A stretch of 64,000 nt of DNA. Origin: Alistipes sp. (GTDB taxonomy: Bacteria; Bacteroidota; Bacteroidia; Bacteroidales; Rikenellaceae). Within the stretch, counting starts at the first letter, position 1. Every line of letters begins with the position of its first letter. The stretch is taken from the NCBI GenBank assembly GCA_017621455.1, contig JAGATC010000016.1, positions 62,001 to 126,000 of the forward strand, in the 5' to 3' direction. The position numbers and the translations under genes were made by a program. Shown here one piece after another: positions 34,906 through 44,237 of this stretch. The notes under the pieces were generated by a model. That model had not been told where the DNA came from. It saw nothing but the letters and a program-made list of their open reading frames with translations, and did not search any database.

Positions 34906-35697
34906 TTATTTGTTTTCCAATGCTTTAGCCTCATCCCATAGGGCATCCATCTCGGCGAGGGTCATATCGTGCAGCGAGCGTCCCTGCTCCTCGGCGCGGC
35001 TCTCTACGTGGTTGAAGCGGCGTATAAACTTCTTATTTGTGCGCTCTAACGCCCCCTCGGGGTCGATGCCATAGAGGCGACAGGCGTTGATGAGGGCAAA
35101 GAAGAGGTCGCCCATCTCGTCGGTTAGGCGCTCCTGATCCTTAGCCTCAAGCTCGGCATCCACCTCCATAAGCTCCTCCTTGACCTTATCCCACACATCC
35201 TCCTTTTTCTCCCAGTCGAAGCCCGTAGCTGCTGCCTTTTCGCCAATGCGGTAGGCCTTGACCATGGCGGGGAGCGATACGGGAACACCGCCCAGCGTGC
35301 CACTCTTACGCTTCTTCTTACGCAGCTTGAGTGCCTCCCAGTTCTGCTTCACCTCTTCGGGCGTATCGGCATGGATGTCGCCATAGACGTGCGGATGGCG
35401 GTATATCAGCTTGTCGCACACGGCATTAGCTACATCGGTATAGTTGAACGCACCCTGCTCATCGCCCAACTTCGAGTAGAAGACGACGTGCAGCAGCAGG
35501 TCGCCAAGCTCCTCCTTTATGCCCTCCATATTCTTGTCGGTGATGGCATCTGCCAACTCGTAGGTCTCCTCAATGGTGTTGTTACGTAGCGAGTCGAATG
35601 TCTGCTCCCTATCCCATGGGCACTCGGCGCGTAGCTTGTCCATAACGTCGAGTAGGCGCGATGTTGCCAACTCGGCCTCTTTTCTATTCATAGTCAC
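34906..35697 (-). CDS. mazG: Nucleoside triphosphate pyrophosphohydrolase MazG
   Basis: 263 residues with two MazG domains. The helices carrying E-E-L-G-D-L-L-L-H (first) and D-E-M-G-D-L-F-F-A (second) supply the Mg-binding acidic residues. It hydrolyses (d)NTPs to NMP and PPi, affecting nucleotide-pool quality and, in E. coli, MazEF-related ppGpp levels. It begins 3 bases after the glycosyltransferase gene (35700-36416) on the same strand. Confidence 0.95.
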   Translation of the reverse strand: MTMNRKEAELATSRLLDVMDKLRAECPWDREQTFDSLRNNTIEETYELADAITDKNMEGIKEELGDLLLHVVFYSKLGDEQGAFNYTDVANAVCDKLIYRHPHVYGDIHADTPEEVKQNWEALKLRKKKRKSGTLGGVPVSLPAMVKAYRIGEKAAATGFDWEKKEDVWDKVKEELMEVDAELEAKDQERLTDEMGDLFFALINACRLYGIDPEGALERTNKKFIRRFNHVESRAEEQGRSLHDMTLAEMDALWDEAKALENK

Positions 35698-35699
35698 TC

Positions 35700-36416
35700 C
35701 TATTTTTTGCGTTTAATCGTTCTAAATGGTAGCTTCAGCACTCCGAAGAATGCCTCGCCGAATATGCCTGACGACATCTTAGATGTGCCCTCTACCCTAT
35801 CAATAAAGATAATCGACACCTCGCCAATGTCGTAGCCAAGCCTCCATGCCGTGTACTTCATCTCTATCTGGAAGCCGTAGCCGTTCATCTTGACGCGGTC
35901 GAAGTCTATGGCGTCGAGCACCTCACGTCTGTAGCCCACAAATCCCGCCGTGGCATCACATACGGGCATGCGCGTGACGATACGCACATACTTCGAGGCG
36001 AAGTAGGACATCAAGAGGCGTCCCATGGGCCAGTTCACCACGTTCACACCCTTAGAGTAGCGCGAGCCTATAGCCACATCCCTATCTTCGAGCATGGCAT
36101 CGAGGCGTGTGAGGTCGTCGGGGTTGTGCGAGAAGTCGCAGTCCATCTCAAAGACACGGTCGTAGCCACGCTCCAAAGCGAACTTAAAGCCCGCAATGTA
36201 TGCTGTGCCGAGGCCGAGCTTACCCTCACGCTCTATGATATGTAGGCGCTCCGTAAACTCCTTCTGCTCTATCTTTACGAGGTCAGCAGTACCATCGGGT
36301 GAGCCATCGTCGACGATAAGCAGGTCGAAACCTAACGGGTCACTCATCACACGGTGAATCATGCGCACGATGTTCTCACGCTCGTTGTAGGTGGGTATGA
36401 TTATCAGTCGTCTCAT
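35700..36416 (-). CDS. Polyprenyl-phosphate mannosyl/glucosyltransferase-like GT2 (Dpm1-like)
   Basis: 238 residues, GT-A fold. I-I-P-T-Y-N-E-R-E-N-I at the N-terminus, D-D-G-S-P-D-G-T and the metal-binding M-D-C-D-F-S-H-N-P are the Dpm1-like signature; the family moves a sugar to a lipid phosphate carrier. There is no C-terminal membrane region, so it would be peripheral. It overlaps the upstream GT2 gene by one base (36416). Confidence 0.88.
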   Translation of the reverse strand: MRRLIIIPTYNERENIVRMIHRVMSDPLGFDLLIVDDGSPDGTADLVKIEQKEFTERLHIIEREGKLGLGTAYIAGFKFALERGYDRVFEMDCDFSHNPDDLTRLDAMLEDRDVAIGSRYSKGVNVVNWPMGRLLMSYFASKYVRIVTRMPVCDATAGFVGYRREVLDAIDFDRVKMNGYGFQIEMKYTAWRLGYDIGEVSIIFIDRVEGTSKMSSGIFGEAFFGVLKLPFRTIKRKK

Positions 36417-37417
36417 TACATCATATTGTTAAACTTACGCTTACCGAAGATATAACGTAATACTATTGAGTATCGGTATATGTTCTTGGGCTTACTGCAA
36501 CGCTCTACCGCCTTGCGCTTTTTACCCAACTCACCATGCCATGCAATGAACGTTCCCCAGGCACGCACGATGGCCCATGCACGATGTGGGTGTAACGTGA
36601 CGAGGTTTACCATAGCCTCAAGCATATCGGTGAAGGGTCGCACCACTGCCACCACGACACGCTGCATGGGTGATGAACACTTATATAGCATAGCGAGGTT
36701 ATTACGGTGGTTTAGGTATATCTTACGCGACGAGGCGGGCAACGTGCCACCACCAAGGTGGTAAACCACCGAGCGAGGCTCCACCATTATGCGCCAGCCC
36801 GCAAGCTGCATGCGCCACTGCAAGTCAATCTCCTCCATGTGGGCAAAGAAGTCCTCATCGAAGCCTCCCATCGCCTCAAACACCTCACGGCGGCAACATA
36901 GCGTAGCGCCACTTGCCCAGAATATCTCACGGCAGTCGTCGTACTGACCCTCGTCACGCTCCACCGCAGAGAGTATGCGACCACGACAGAAGGGGTAGCC
37001 TAAGTAGTCGATAAAGCCTCCCGAGGCACCTGCATACTCAAACCTATCGCGCTCGGTGTCTGCCAAGAGCTTAGGTGCTACGGCTGCCACACTCTGCTCT
37101 CTATCAAGCAGTTCCACAAGTGGCTGCCACCACCCTGCGGTGACCTCCACATCGGAGTTTAGCAGGAGCACATACTCCGCCGCCACCTCCTTAAGTGCGC
37201 GGTTGTAGCCCCCAGCAAAGCCATAGTTGCGCTCAAGCCTTATAACACGCACATCGGGGTACGTAAGGCGTAGCCACTGCAACGAGTCGTCCGTGGAGCC
37301 ATTATCCGCAACAATAACCTCCGCATCGCCCGTGGTGTGTGCCACGACGCTCGGCAGGTAACGCTCCAAATGGTGACGTCCGTTCCAGTTGAGTATGACT
37401 ACGCTAAGTCGTGCCAT
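36416..37417 (-). CDS. Glycosyltransferase family 2 (rhamnosyltransferase-like)
   Basis: 333 residues from the ATG at 37417 (M-A-R-L-S-V-V-I-L-N-W-N-G). The longer open frame to 37579 adds a basic stretch that lies over rsmI and is not conserved-looking. Motifs: A-D-N-G-S-T-D-D-S, L-L-N-S-D-V-E-V-T (DxD region) and the C-terminal F-A-H-M-E-E-I-D-L-Q-W-R. Probably adds sugars to a cell-surface glycan; the acceptor is unknown. The end is basic (I-F-G-K-R-K-F-N-N-M-M). Confidence 0.88.
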   Translation of the reverse strand: MARLSVVILNWNGRHHLERYLPSVVAHTTGDAEVIVADNGSTDDSLQWLRLTYPDVRVIRLERNYGFAGGYNRALKEVAAEYVLLLNSDVEVTAGWWQPLVELLDREQSVAAVAPKLLADTERDRFEYAGASGGFIDYLGYPFCRGRILSAVERDEGQYDDCREIFWASGATLCCRREVFEAMGGFDEDFFAHMEEIDLQWRMQLAGWRIMVEPRSVVYHLGGGTLPASSRKIYLNHRNNLAMLYKCSSPMQRVVVAVVRPFTDMLEAMVNLVTLHPHRAWAIVRAWGTFIAWHGELGKKRKAVERCSKPKNIYRYSIVLRYIFGKRKFNNMM

Positions 37418-37421
37418 TCGC

Positions 37422-38150
37422 CTACTCCTCTTCGTCGTTATCCTCATCCTCCTGGTCGCCACGTCTACGTTCCGCCTTAGGGTCGTAGCCAGCAACCACG
37501 ATGACAAACTCACCCTTGGGCTCATGCTCCTTGAAGTGAGCAATAGCCTCCGCCACGGTGCCACGCACGGTCTCTTCAAACTTCTTGGTTATCTCTCTCA
37601 CCACCGCCACACGACGCTCCTGGCCAAAGGTCTCGGCAATCTGCTCAAGGCACTTGACAACACGGTATGGCGACTCGTAGAGGATAACGGTGCGCGTCTC
37701 CGAAGATAGCTCCTCAAGGCGCTTCATGCGCCCCTTCTTCTGTGGGAGGAAGCCCTCAAAACAGAACCTATCGCACGGGAAGCCACTCTGCACCAAGGCG
37801 GGAATGAGTGCTGTAGCACCAGGCAGTGTCACCACCTCTACACCCTCCTCTACACACTTACGCACAAGCAGGAAGCCTGGGTCCGATATGCCTGGCGTGC
37901 CAGCATCCGACACCAGTGCCACATCGCGCCCCGCAGCTATAGCCTCAACCACACGGCCTACCGTGGCGTGCTCGTTGAACTTATGATGCGAGTGCATGGG
38001 TTTCTCTATGCCCAAGTGACGCATAAGGTGACTCGAGGTGCGGGTATCCTCGGCAAGGATGAAGTCCACCTCCTTAAGCACGTTAATAGCGCGGAGGGTT
38101 ATATCCTCGAGGTTGCCAATGGGCGTGGGTACAATATATAGCTTAGCCAT
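37422..38150 (-). CDS. rsmI: 16S rRNA (cytidine1402-2'-O)-methyltransferase
   Basis: 242 residues of the tetrapyrrole-methylase fold. V-P-T-P-I-G-N-L-E-D-I-T-L-R-A at the N-terminus, L-A-E-D-T-R-T-S and S-D-A-G-T-P-G-I-S-D-P-G are diagnostic for RsmI. It methylates C1402 in the decoding centre using SAM. The C-terminus is an unusual acidic tail (E-D-E-D-N-D-E-E-E). Four bases separate it from the GT2 gene. Confidence 0.95.
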   Translation of the reverse strand: MAKLYIVPTPIGNLEDITLRAINVLKEVDFILAEDTRTSSHLMRHLGIEKPMHSHHKFNEHATVGRVVEAIAAGRDVALVSDAGTPGISDPGFLLVRKCVEEGVEVVTLPGATALIPALVQSGFPCDRFCFEGFLPQKKGRMKRLEELSSETRTVILYESPYRVVKCLEQIAETFGQERRVAVVREITKKFEETVRGTVAEAIAHFKEHEPKGEFVIVVAGYDPKAERRRGDQEDEDNDEEE

Positions 38151-38153
38151 AGG

Positions 38154-39218
38154 TTAACATAGTTTGCGTTCGATAAGCGACACGAGCAGCTTGGCACCCG
38201 CCGAGTCGGGATTCCAGCGGAAGTTCTCGACGATGTATATCATGCAGTCGTCGAGGTCGTCGAACTCATCAAGACGTGTTATCGTCTGGTCGTATAGTGT
38301 GGCATCGCCACCAAATAGGTCGCGGATAAGCAGGAATCTATCGTTGAGGCCTATCGCCTTGCGTATCTCCTTTATACGATTGAATGCCGTGGGTTGCTCC
38401 TCTACTGCCATCTTATCGCCAAGCACCTTGACATCCTTGGCTATAACATCGCCTAAGCGCTGTGGCTGAGGTTGTGGCTCAGGGACAGGTACAGGTGCAG
38501 GCTTAGGTGCGGGTGCGGGTACTGGCTCTGGGGCAGGGGCAGGCTCGGGTTTTGGCTTCTCCTGCTCGGGCTCTGACTCGGCAGGCTCTACGGGGGTCAC
38601 TGGCTCGTTGTAGAGCGAAATCATCCTGCGACCATGCGTCTTACGCACAGGGATGTCGTCAATATCGAATAGACCGCCACCTATGGGCTTCTCAACAGCG
38701 CTCTCCTCGGCAACGATAGGCTCAGGGGCATACTCCTGCTCGGGCTTATCCTCAGGCTCTTTCTCCTCGGCTACGTCCTCGATGATAGGCGTCTCAAGCT
38801 GTGGCTCCCCCACTATGGGGTCATCACCCGTAAGGCCCAAAAGGGCATCTATATCGAGGGCATCGTCGAAGGCATCACCCACCTCATCGACACTCACCAC
38901 AACGGGCATCGACACCTCCTCGGTAGGCTCCTCGGCGTGTGCTTCCACCTCCTCAGCGGGCTCCTCGGCCACTACCTCCTCCACGGCTGCCTCCTCCACC
39001 GATGGTGGTGCTACAGGGGGTATTACCACTGCTGGGGTGCTCTCCGCCTGATTATTATTCTGCTCGGCGGGCTCGTAGTCGAGTATTGCGTCGTAGATGC
39101 GTCGCAGCTCCTCGAGTGCCATATCACGCTCTATGCGAGACATGCCGCCCTCTCTATTCCAGTTGTTGACTAATCGCTCTAAGCGCGACAGGTGCTCCTC
39201 TATTCGTTTTAGTGCCAT
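38154..39218 (-). CDS. Acidic Pro-rich protein with conserved Bacteroidetes C-terminal domain
   Basis: 354 residues from the ATG at 39218 (M-A-L-K-R-I-E-E-H-L); the frame is open to 39248. N-terminal ~50 residues are helical. The middle (about 50-255) is Glu/Val/Ala-rich, then a Pro-x linker (P-A-P-A-P-E-P-V-P-A-P). The final ~100 residues form a folded domain with G-L-N-D-R-F-L-L-I-R-D-L-F-G-G-D and E-N-F-R-W-N-P-D-S-A-G-A-K. I have seen this C-terminal pattern in hypothetical Bacteroidetes proteins, function unknown. It lies 3 bases upstream of rsmI. Confidence 0.7.
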   Translation of the reverse strand: MALKRIEEHLSRLERLVNNWNREGGMSRIERDMALEELRRIYDAILDYEPAEQNNNQAESTPAVVIPPVAPPSVEEAAVEEVVAEEPAEEVEAHAEEPTEEVSMPVVVSVDEVGDAFDDALDIDALLGLTGDDPIVGEPQLETPIIEDVAEEKEPEDKPEQEYAPEPIVAEESAVEKPIGGGLFDIDDIPVRKTHGRRMISLYNEPVTPVEPAESEPEQEKPKPEPAPAPEPVPAPAPKPAPVPVPEPQPQPQRLGDVIAKDVKVLGDKMAVEEQPTAFNRIKEIRKAIGLNDRFLLIRDLFGGDATLYDQTITRLDEFDDLDDCMIYIVENFRWNPDSAGAKLLVSLIERKLC

Positions 39219-39397
39219 AATCGGGTAACTATATACATGTATATACAACGTATCAAAGGTATAGAAAATTTGTCAAATAGCCAAATATTGTAACGCAAAA
39301 AACACCCATAAGAGTAAGGATAGGAGATTTAGAGAGATTTAGGCGGGTAGGGAGTAGTGGATGCCATGCTCACAACGTTAATTAGCCCCACGACCCA

Positions 39398-39526
39398 GCC
39401 TCTTGTCGCTAGTGGTTAATTTCGTGCATCGCAAAAGAGATGGCCACGGGATTGTACTTAGACGTACAGCCCGTGGCCATTTAATCTTGTTGAATATGCC
39501 GAAGTAGCCCCTAATTACAAGAAGCT
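39398..39526 (+). repeat. Hairpin element 16 (divergent)
   Basis: Left CTCTTGTCGCTAGTGG, centre GATGGCCACGGGATTGTAC / GTACAGCCCGTGGCCAT, right CCCCTAATTACAAGAAG. It keeps the architecture with diverged arms and the CCACGACC prefix. The right end encodes the last codons and TAA stop (TTA 39515-39517) of the DUF4465 gene. Confidence 0.7.
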
Positions 39527-40216
39527 TAGCTCGTCCAGAGCGAGGTACAAAGGCGTATTCGCTCCCCACTCACCCACATCGGTAGTCTCAATCTTGAGGC
39601 TTACGTGGTCGTAGTCCTTACCAAGAGCCGTGAGGTCAAACATATCCCATCGTGTAGCCATAAGGCGCTTACCCTCGCGGTAGTCGACAACGTAGCACTC
39701 CACCTTACCTACCTCCTTATCGCCATTGTAAGAGGTGAAAACAGCCTTTAGGTAGTCGCCATCGGTAAAGACGCGGGCAAAGGTGTTGATATCCTCGTTG
39801 GTGATAGATGCGTAGGTGTATGTGGTGAGGTTTAGGCGCACGGAGGTGAGCATGGTAGCATCCTTGAGGATAATATCGCAGGGCTCGTTGTAGCTATCGT
39901 AGTAGTAGATAAGCGCAGCTGTGCCGTGCGATGCAGACTCGTTATATACGGCATACTGGTTCTCGTAGAGGCCATTAGCAGCATCACCATCAAACTGCTT
40001 GGTAAGCGCAAAGCCGCCCCAGTAGCCAAACTCCTCGTTGTAGAAGTGTTCGAACTTGAAGTTGTCGGTCTCGTAACCATAGCGGTAGTCGCAATCGAAC
40101 TCCGCTTCGAAGCTCTCTACATACACGCGGGGCTTAACGTCGTTGACCCACTCGTTGTCGCAAGCAACAAATGCGGCAAATGCAACGAGTGTAAACAGGA
40201 ATACAATCTTCTTCAT
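39515..40216 (-). CDS. DUF4465-family lipoprotein
   Basis: 233 residues. Signal with lipobox F-V-A-C (Cys19). The body has the DUF4465 pattern: F-Y-N-E-E-F-G-Y-W-G-G-F-A-L near residue 60, Y-A-V-Y-N, and a C-terminal beta-rich W-D-M-F-D-L and Y-L-A-L-D-E-L. Members are Bacteroidetes cell-surface or secreted beta-sandwich proteins of unknown function. The final S-F-L-stop overlaps a hairpin element. Confidence 0.8.
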   Translation of the reverse strand: MKKIVFLFTLVAFAAFVACDNEWVNDVKPRVYVESFEAEFDCDYRYGYETDNFKFEHFYNEEFGYWGGFALTKQFDGDAANGLYENQYAVYNESASHGTAALIYYYDSYNEPCDIILKDATMLTSVRLNLTTYTYASITNEDINTFARVFTDGDYLKAVFTSYNGDKEVGKVECYVVDYREGKRLMATRWDMFDLTALGKDYDHVSLKIETTDVGEWGANTPLYLALDELSFL

Positions 40217-40235
40217 CTATGTAATTATTAGCATG

Positions 40236-40850
40236 TTATAGGAACGAAACAATGTCGTAGGCGCGGTAGGCACTCTTATCCCAACGGCGCAACGTAAGCT
40301 CCTTATCGTTAACGCGCGTGAGGTTGATGTTAATGATGTCGCCATCGTAGTCGTAGGTTATGACCTTGGGTGTTATGCGCTCACCGTCGCGCTTAAGCAC
40401 AAGTCTAATAAGCGTGATACCCAGTGCATCGCTGCGGGGCTTGAGTGTGAGGGTCACCCTATCGGCTGTTGCCGCCACAACCTTAGCGTCAAACTCCTCG
40501 GGCACGAAGTCGAAGGCGCGTGTGGGGTTTGTAAGCAGGTCCACAGCCTCGAGGTTCACCCTATCCTCAACGACCTCCTTGCGCTCGTTGTTTATCTCGT
40601 AGCGTAGCTTGCCATCGCTATATACCTCCATGGTGCCGAGCGTCATGTAGTAGCCATCACCCTCAACCATAAGGAAGCCCGCAAGCTGATCACCCACGTT
40701 CTCCACCTCGCCCACCTCGACGAATATATCCATAGCAAAGCGCTCACCGAGCGACCTATCGAGGCGTTCGAGCCACTCCGTAGCACTCTGTGCCGAAGAG
40801 TATGTCACGGTGGCAAACATCGCCACCAACATCATAAATAGCTTTCTCAT
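40236..40850 (-). CDS. LolA-like outer-membrane lipoprotein carrier family protein
   Basis: 204 residues with an N-terminal signal peptide (ends near S-S-A-Q, residue 21). The LolA-like fold is suggested by alternating strands with K-L-R-Y-E-I-N and the L-T-L-K-P-R ... I-T-L-I-R-L-V-L-K segment. It lies 6 bases downstream of ftsK, the usual neighbour of lolA-like genes in Bacteroidetes. Sequence similarity to E. coli LolA is low. Confidence 0.75.
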   Translation of the reverse strand: MRKLFMMLVAMFATVTYSSAQSATEWLERLDRSLGERFAMDIFVEVGEVENVGDQLAGFLMVEGDGYYMTLGTMEVYSDGKLRYEINNERKEVVEDRVNLEAVDLLTNPTRAFDFVPEEFDAKVVAATADRVTLTLKPRSDALGITLIRLVLKRDGERITPKVITYDYDGDIININLTRVNDKELTLRRWDKSAYRAYDIVSFL

Positions 40851-40856
40851 AACATG

Positions 40857-43424
40857 TTAGAATACGCCCAAATCCTGAAGGCGAGCCTCCAGTGAGGGCA
40901 GGTCGTAATACTTTATTTCACGTGGTTTTGAGCCTATCTGCGGGCCTACGATGCCGGCACGCTCAAGCTGCATCATGATGCGTCCTGCGCGATTGAAGCC
41001 CACCTCGAAGTTACGCTGAATCATAGAGGTTGAAATAACACCACTCGACACCGCCTCGCGGGCAATCTCACCAAACTTGGGGTCGAACTTCTGGGGAGCA
41101 CCACCCTCCTCCGAGCCAAAGCCCACGGGGCCCTCACCACCACCCTGCTCGGGGGTGTAGTCGGGGAGGTTATATGCCGAGGGATAGCCCTGCTGTCTGC
41201 CGATATGCTCGACGATGTTCTCCACCTCGGGCGTGTCGACAAAGGCACACTGTATGCGTGTAGGCTCGCCACCGCTGAGGAAGAGCATATCACCACGGCC
41301 GATAAGCTGGTTAGCACCAGGCTGGTCGATGATGGTGCGCGAGTCGGTCATCTGCATCACGCGGAAGGCGATACGCGCAGGGAAGTTAGCCTTGATACCA
41401 CCAGTGATGACCTTAACATCGGGACGCTGCGTAGCCACGATAAGGTGAATACCGATGGCACGAGCCTTCTGTGCAAGGCGCATAACGGGAGCCTCCACCT
41501 CCTTGGCGGTCATGATAAGGTCGGCAAACTCGTCGATAATAACCACGATATATGGCAAGTAGCGGTGGCCATTCTCGGGATTTAGGCGGCGTGCCACAAA
41601 CTTTTCATTATACTCGACTATATTCTTTGCGTGCGCCAGTTTGCATAGCTCCAGGCGGTTAGCCATCTCGGTGCAGAGGGCGTTAAGCGTGTACACCGCC
41701 TTCTTGGGGTCGGTAACGATAGACTCATCCTCCGACTCCATCTTTGCGAGGAAGTGGCGTTCGAGCTTGTTGTACAGCGAGAACTCCACCATCTTGGGGT
41801 CGATAAGCACGAACTTAAGCTCTGCGGGGTGCTTACGATAGAGCAACGAGGTGATGATAGCGTTGAGACCCACCGACTTACCCTGACCCGTAGCACCTGC
41901 CACCAAGAGGTGGGGCATGCGTGCAAGGTCGAAGGTGTAGTTCTCATTCTGAATGGTGCGACCTATGACTACGGGGAGCTCAGCCTTAGAGTTTTGGAAC
42001 TCTTCGCTGCATATTGCCGAACGCATAGACACGGTCTGCTTCGTCTGGTTGGGCACCTCAATGCCGACAGTACCCTTGCCAGGAATAGGGGCAATGATAC
42101 GCACACTCGCCGCCTTAAGATTCTGCGCGAGGTCGTTCTCCAAGCCCTGGATGCGCGAAATCTTTACGCCTGGCTCCTGCACAATCTCGTAGAGTGTGAC
42201 AGTAGGACCCACCGTGGCGTGCATGCTGATAATGGGTATATGGAAGTGGAGTAGCGTCTCACGTATGCGCTCCTTATTCTGGAATATCTCCTGCTCATCG
42301 AATACCGACTGCGACTTATGGTCGACAAGTAGCGTAGGCATAGGTGGCTGATAGTCGTGTAGGTCGCGCATAGGGTCGTATAGCGACGACTCTATATCAT
42401 CGTCCTCCACCTCCTTAGGCTCGTTGTGCGTAACCGTAACAACAAGTCCCTCTTCGCCATCTTCTGGCTCCGTCTGCTCACCCTCTGAGACATCCTCGCC
42501 GTCGACTACTTCATCCTCTGGCAGCTCACCATCGCGAGGCACCACCATAAAGGGGTCATCCTCATCAACATCGGCCACAGGCTCAGGGAGTGGCTCTTGC
42601 TCTGGCTCTGGCTCACCACCCTCCTCTTTCTCTACAGGCTCCACGGTGAAGATGTCGTCGTCATCCTCCTCAGTAGGCTCTGGCTCGACATCCTCCTCAA
42701 CGCTCTCCTTGTCATCCTCATCTTGCTCCTCAACATCCATGGCAACACTGCGCTTAAGTCTCTTATCACGCATGCTCTTAATCGATGCCACAAGCTTCTC
42801 GTAGCCCTCAACCACAGCGTCACCAAGCCAATTCAGGAAGTTACGGTTGATGATGACACCCGTTATTATCCAACCTACTAAGATTACGAGTAGCGTGCCG
42901 ATAAAGCCTATATGTCCTGTGATCCAGGCGCTTAGTGCCAAGCCGTAGCTACCACCTAAGCCCGAGCCATACATGCTCCACATATCACCAAAGGCAGCGC
43001 CTAACGTAAGTGAGCCAACGACAAGTATCAGGGCGTAGATTGTCACAATACGATGCAAACGCAGGGCATTGAAACGGAACATACGCCAGCCCAATACAGC
43101 AAAGAATATAGGTAGCACAAGGGCCAAGATTCCGAAGCCGTCACCCACGAGCTGTTGCGCCACAGCAGCACCCATGCGACCACAGATATTGCTACACTCC
43201 ATCTCATTGAGCGGGTCGTTCAGCGCACTCATATCCTGTCTCCAGTAGAAGAAGTACGACACTATTGAGCAGATCAAAAAGGCACTGAGTATTATGAATG
43301 TAAAGCCTACAATAAGGCGCACATTGTCCATATTCGACATGCGCTCCTGGCTCTGCTCCTCGCCACCCTTTTTAGTCTGCTTAGCGGGCTTAGTCTCTGC
43401 TTTCTGTCCCTTATCTCTTGCCAT
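40857..43424 (-). CDS. ftsK: DNA translocase FtsK/SpoIIIE
   Basis: 855 residues: about four or five N-terminal transmembrane helices (to about 215), a highly acidic Glu/Asp/Pro linker (about 230-345), the alpha/beta motor with Walker A A-G-A-T-G-Q-G-K-S-V near 520, Walker B V-V-I-I-D-E-F-A-D-L, and a C-terminal winged-helix gamma domain (Q-R-N-F-E-V-G-F-N-R-A-G-R) for KOPS reading. It pumps chromosome termini at the division septum and activates XerCD. Normal length for the phylum. Confidence 0.96.
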   Translation of the reverse strand: MARDKGQKAETKPAKQTKKGGEEQSQERMSNMDNVRLIVGFTFIILSAFLICSIVSYFFYWRQDMSALNDPLNEMECSNICGRMGAAVAQQLVGDGFGILALVLPIFFAVLGWRMFRFNALRLHRIVTIYALILVVGSLTLGAAFGDMWSMYGSGLGGSYGLALSAWITGHIGFIGTLLVILVGWIITGVIINRNFLNWLGDAVVEGYEKLVASIKSMRDKRLKRSVAMDVEEQDEDDKESVEEDVEPEPTEEDDDDIFTVEPVEKEEGGEPEPEQEPLPEPVADVDEDDPFMVVPRDGELPEDEVVDGEDVSEGEQTEPEDGEEGLVVTVTHNEPKEVEDDDIESSLYDPMRDLHDYQPPMPTLLVDHKSQSVFDEQEIFQNKERIRETLLHFHIPIISMHATVGPTVTLYEIVQEPGVKISRIQGLENDLAQNLKAASVRIIAPIPGKGTVGIEVPNQTKQTVSMRSAICSEEFQNSKAELPVVIGRTIQNENYTFDLARMPHLLVAGATGQGKSVGLNAIITSLLYRKHPAELKFVLIDPKMVEFSLYNKLERHFLAKMESEDESIVTDPKKAVYTLNALCTEMANRLELCKLAHAKNIVEYNEKFVARRLNPENGHRYLPYIVVIIDEFADLIMTAKEVEAPVMRLAQKARAIGIHLIVATQRPDVKVITGGIKANFPARIAFRVMQMTDSRTIIDQPGANQLIGRGDMLFLSGGEPTRIQCAFVDTPEVENIVEHIGRQQGYPSAYNLPDYTPEQGGGEGPVGFGSEEGGAPQKFDPKFGEIAREAVSSGVISTSMIQRNFEVGFNRAGRIMMQLERAGIVGPQIGSKPREIKYYDLPSLEARLQDLGVF

Positions 43425-43436
43425 ATTATTACTCTT

Positions 43437-44219
43437 TTATAACGTTCTCTCTATATTCATTGCTTTACGTTCGAGGCGTCTCAAATACTCCTCATCAGCA
43501 AATGTCAAATATCTCATTATTGGGTTGTTATCGTTCTCTGCGGCGATGTCGTAGCGTTCCAACAGCCACACCACGCGGCGTGCTACAGCCTCGCCCGAGT
43601 CAATAATCTCAATGTTGTGTCCAGCCACCACACGCTCAATCTCTGGGCGTAGGAACGGATAGTGTGTGCAACCAAGCACTATCTTGTCCACACCACACTC
43701 GAGCAATGGCTCGACAGCCCTGCGCACCATCTGCTCAGCCTCGGGGCTACCCTCCATATCGTGCTCAACGAGCTCCACGAAGCCCTCGCCAACGACCTTC
43801 AGCACCTCCACATCCTCGGCATAGCGTCGTGCCGTATCGAGGAACATATCACTCTTTAGGCTATGCTCCGTGGCTAACACCGCTATGCGGCGCGTGCGTG
43901 TGGTTAAGCATGCGGGCTTAACCGCAGGCTCCAAGCCAACGATGGGCATATCAGGCCACAGCTCTCGAAGTCGCTTCACGGCAGCCGTGGTGGCGGTATT
44001 GCACCCCACTACTACCATCTTCACACCCTCCGCCACTAAGCGCTCGACGGCCTCCACAGCAAAAGCCTCTATCTCGCTACGACGCCTACCGCCATAAGGG
44101 CAGTTCTTACCATCACCGAGATATATGAGCGACTCGTTGGGCAGCATACGCCTCAACTCTCGCCATACGCTTAAGCCTCCAAAGCCCGAGTCGTAGACTC
44201 CTATGGGTGCATTATTCAT
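43437..44219 (-). CDS. murI: Glutamate racemase
   Basis: 260 residues. Makes D-glutamate for peptidoglycan. Both catalytic Cys motifs are present (V-G-C-N-T-A and L-G-C-T-H-Y-P), and V-Y-D-S-G-F-G-G-L-S is at the N-terminus. Cytosolic. It lies 12 bases upstream of ftsK, so co-transcription is plausible. Confidence 0.96.
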   Translation of the reverse strand: MNNAPIGVYDSGFGGLSVWRELRRMLPNESLIYLGDGKNCPYGGRRRSEIEAFAVEAVERLVAEGVKMVVVGCNTATTAAVKRLRELWPDMPIVGLEPAVKPACLTTRTRRIAVLATEHSLKSDMFLDTARRYAEDVEVLKVVGEGFVELVEHDMEGSPEAEQMVRRAVEPLLECGVDKIVLGCTHYPFLRPEIERVVAGHNIEIIDSGEAVARRVVWLLERYDIAAENDNNPIMRYLTFADEEYLRRLERKAMNIERTL

Positions 44220-44237
44220 CGTATATAACTCGCTTTT

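Noticed and set aside
37418..37579. Longer N-terminus for the GT2 protein (start at 37579)
   Set aside because: The extra 54 residues are Arg/Ser-rich and lie over the rsmI coding sequence; the ATG at 37417 starts exactly at the conserved GT2 strand.
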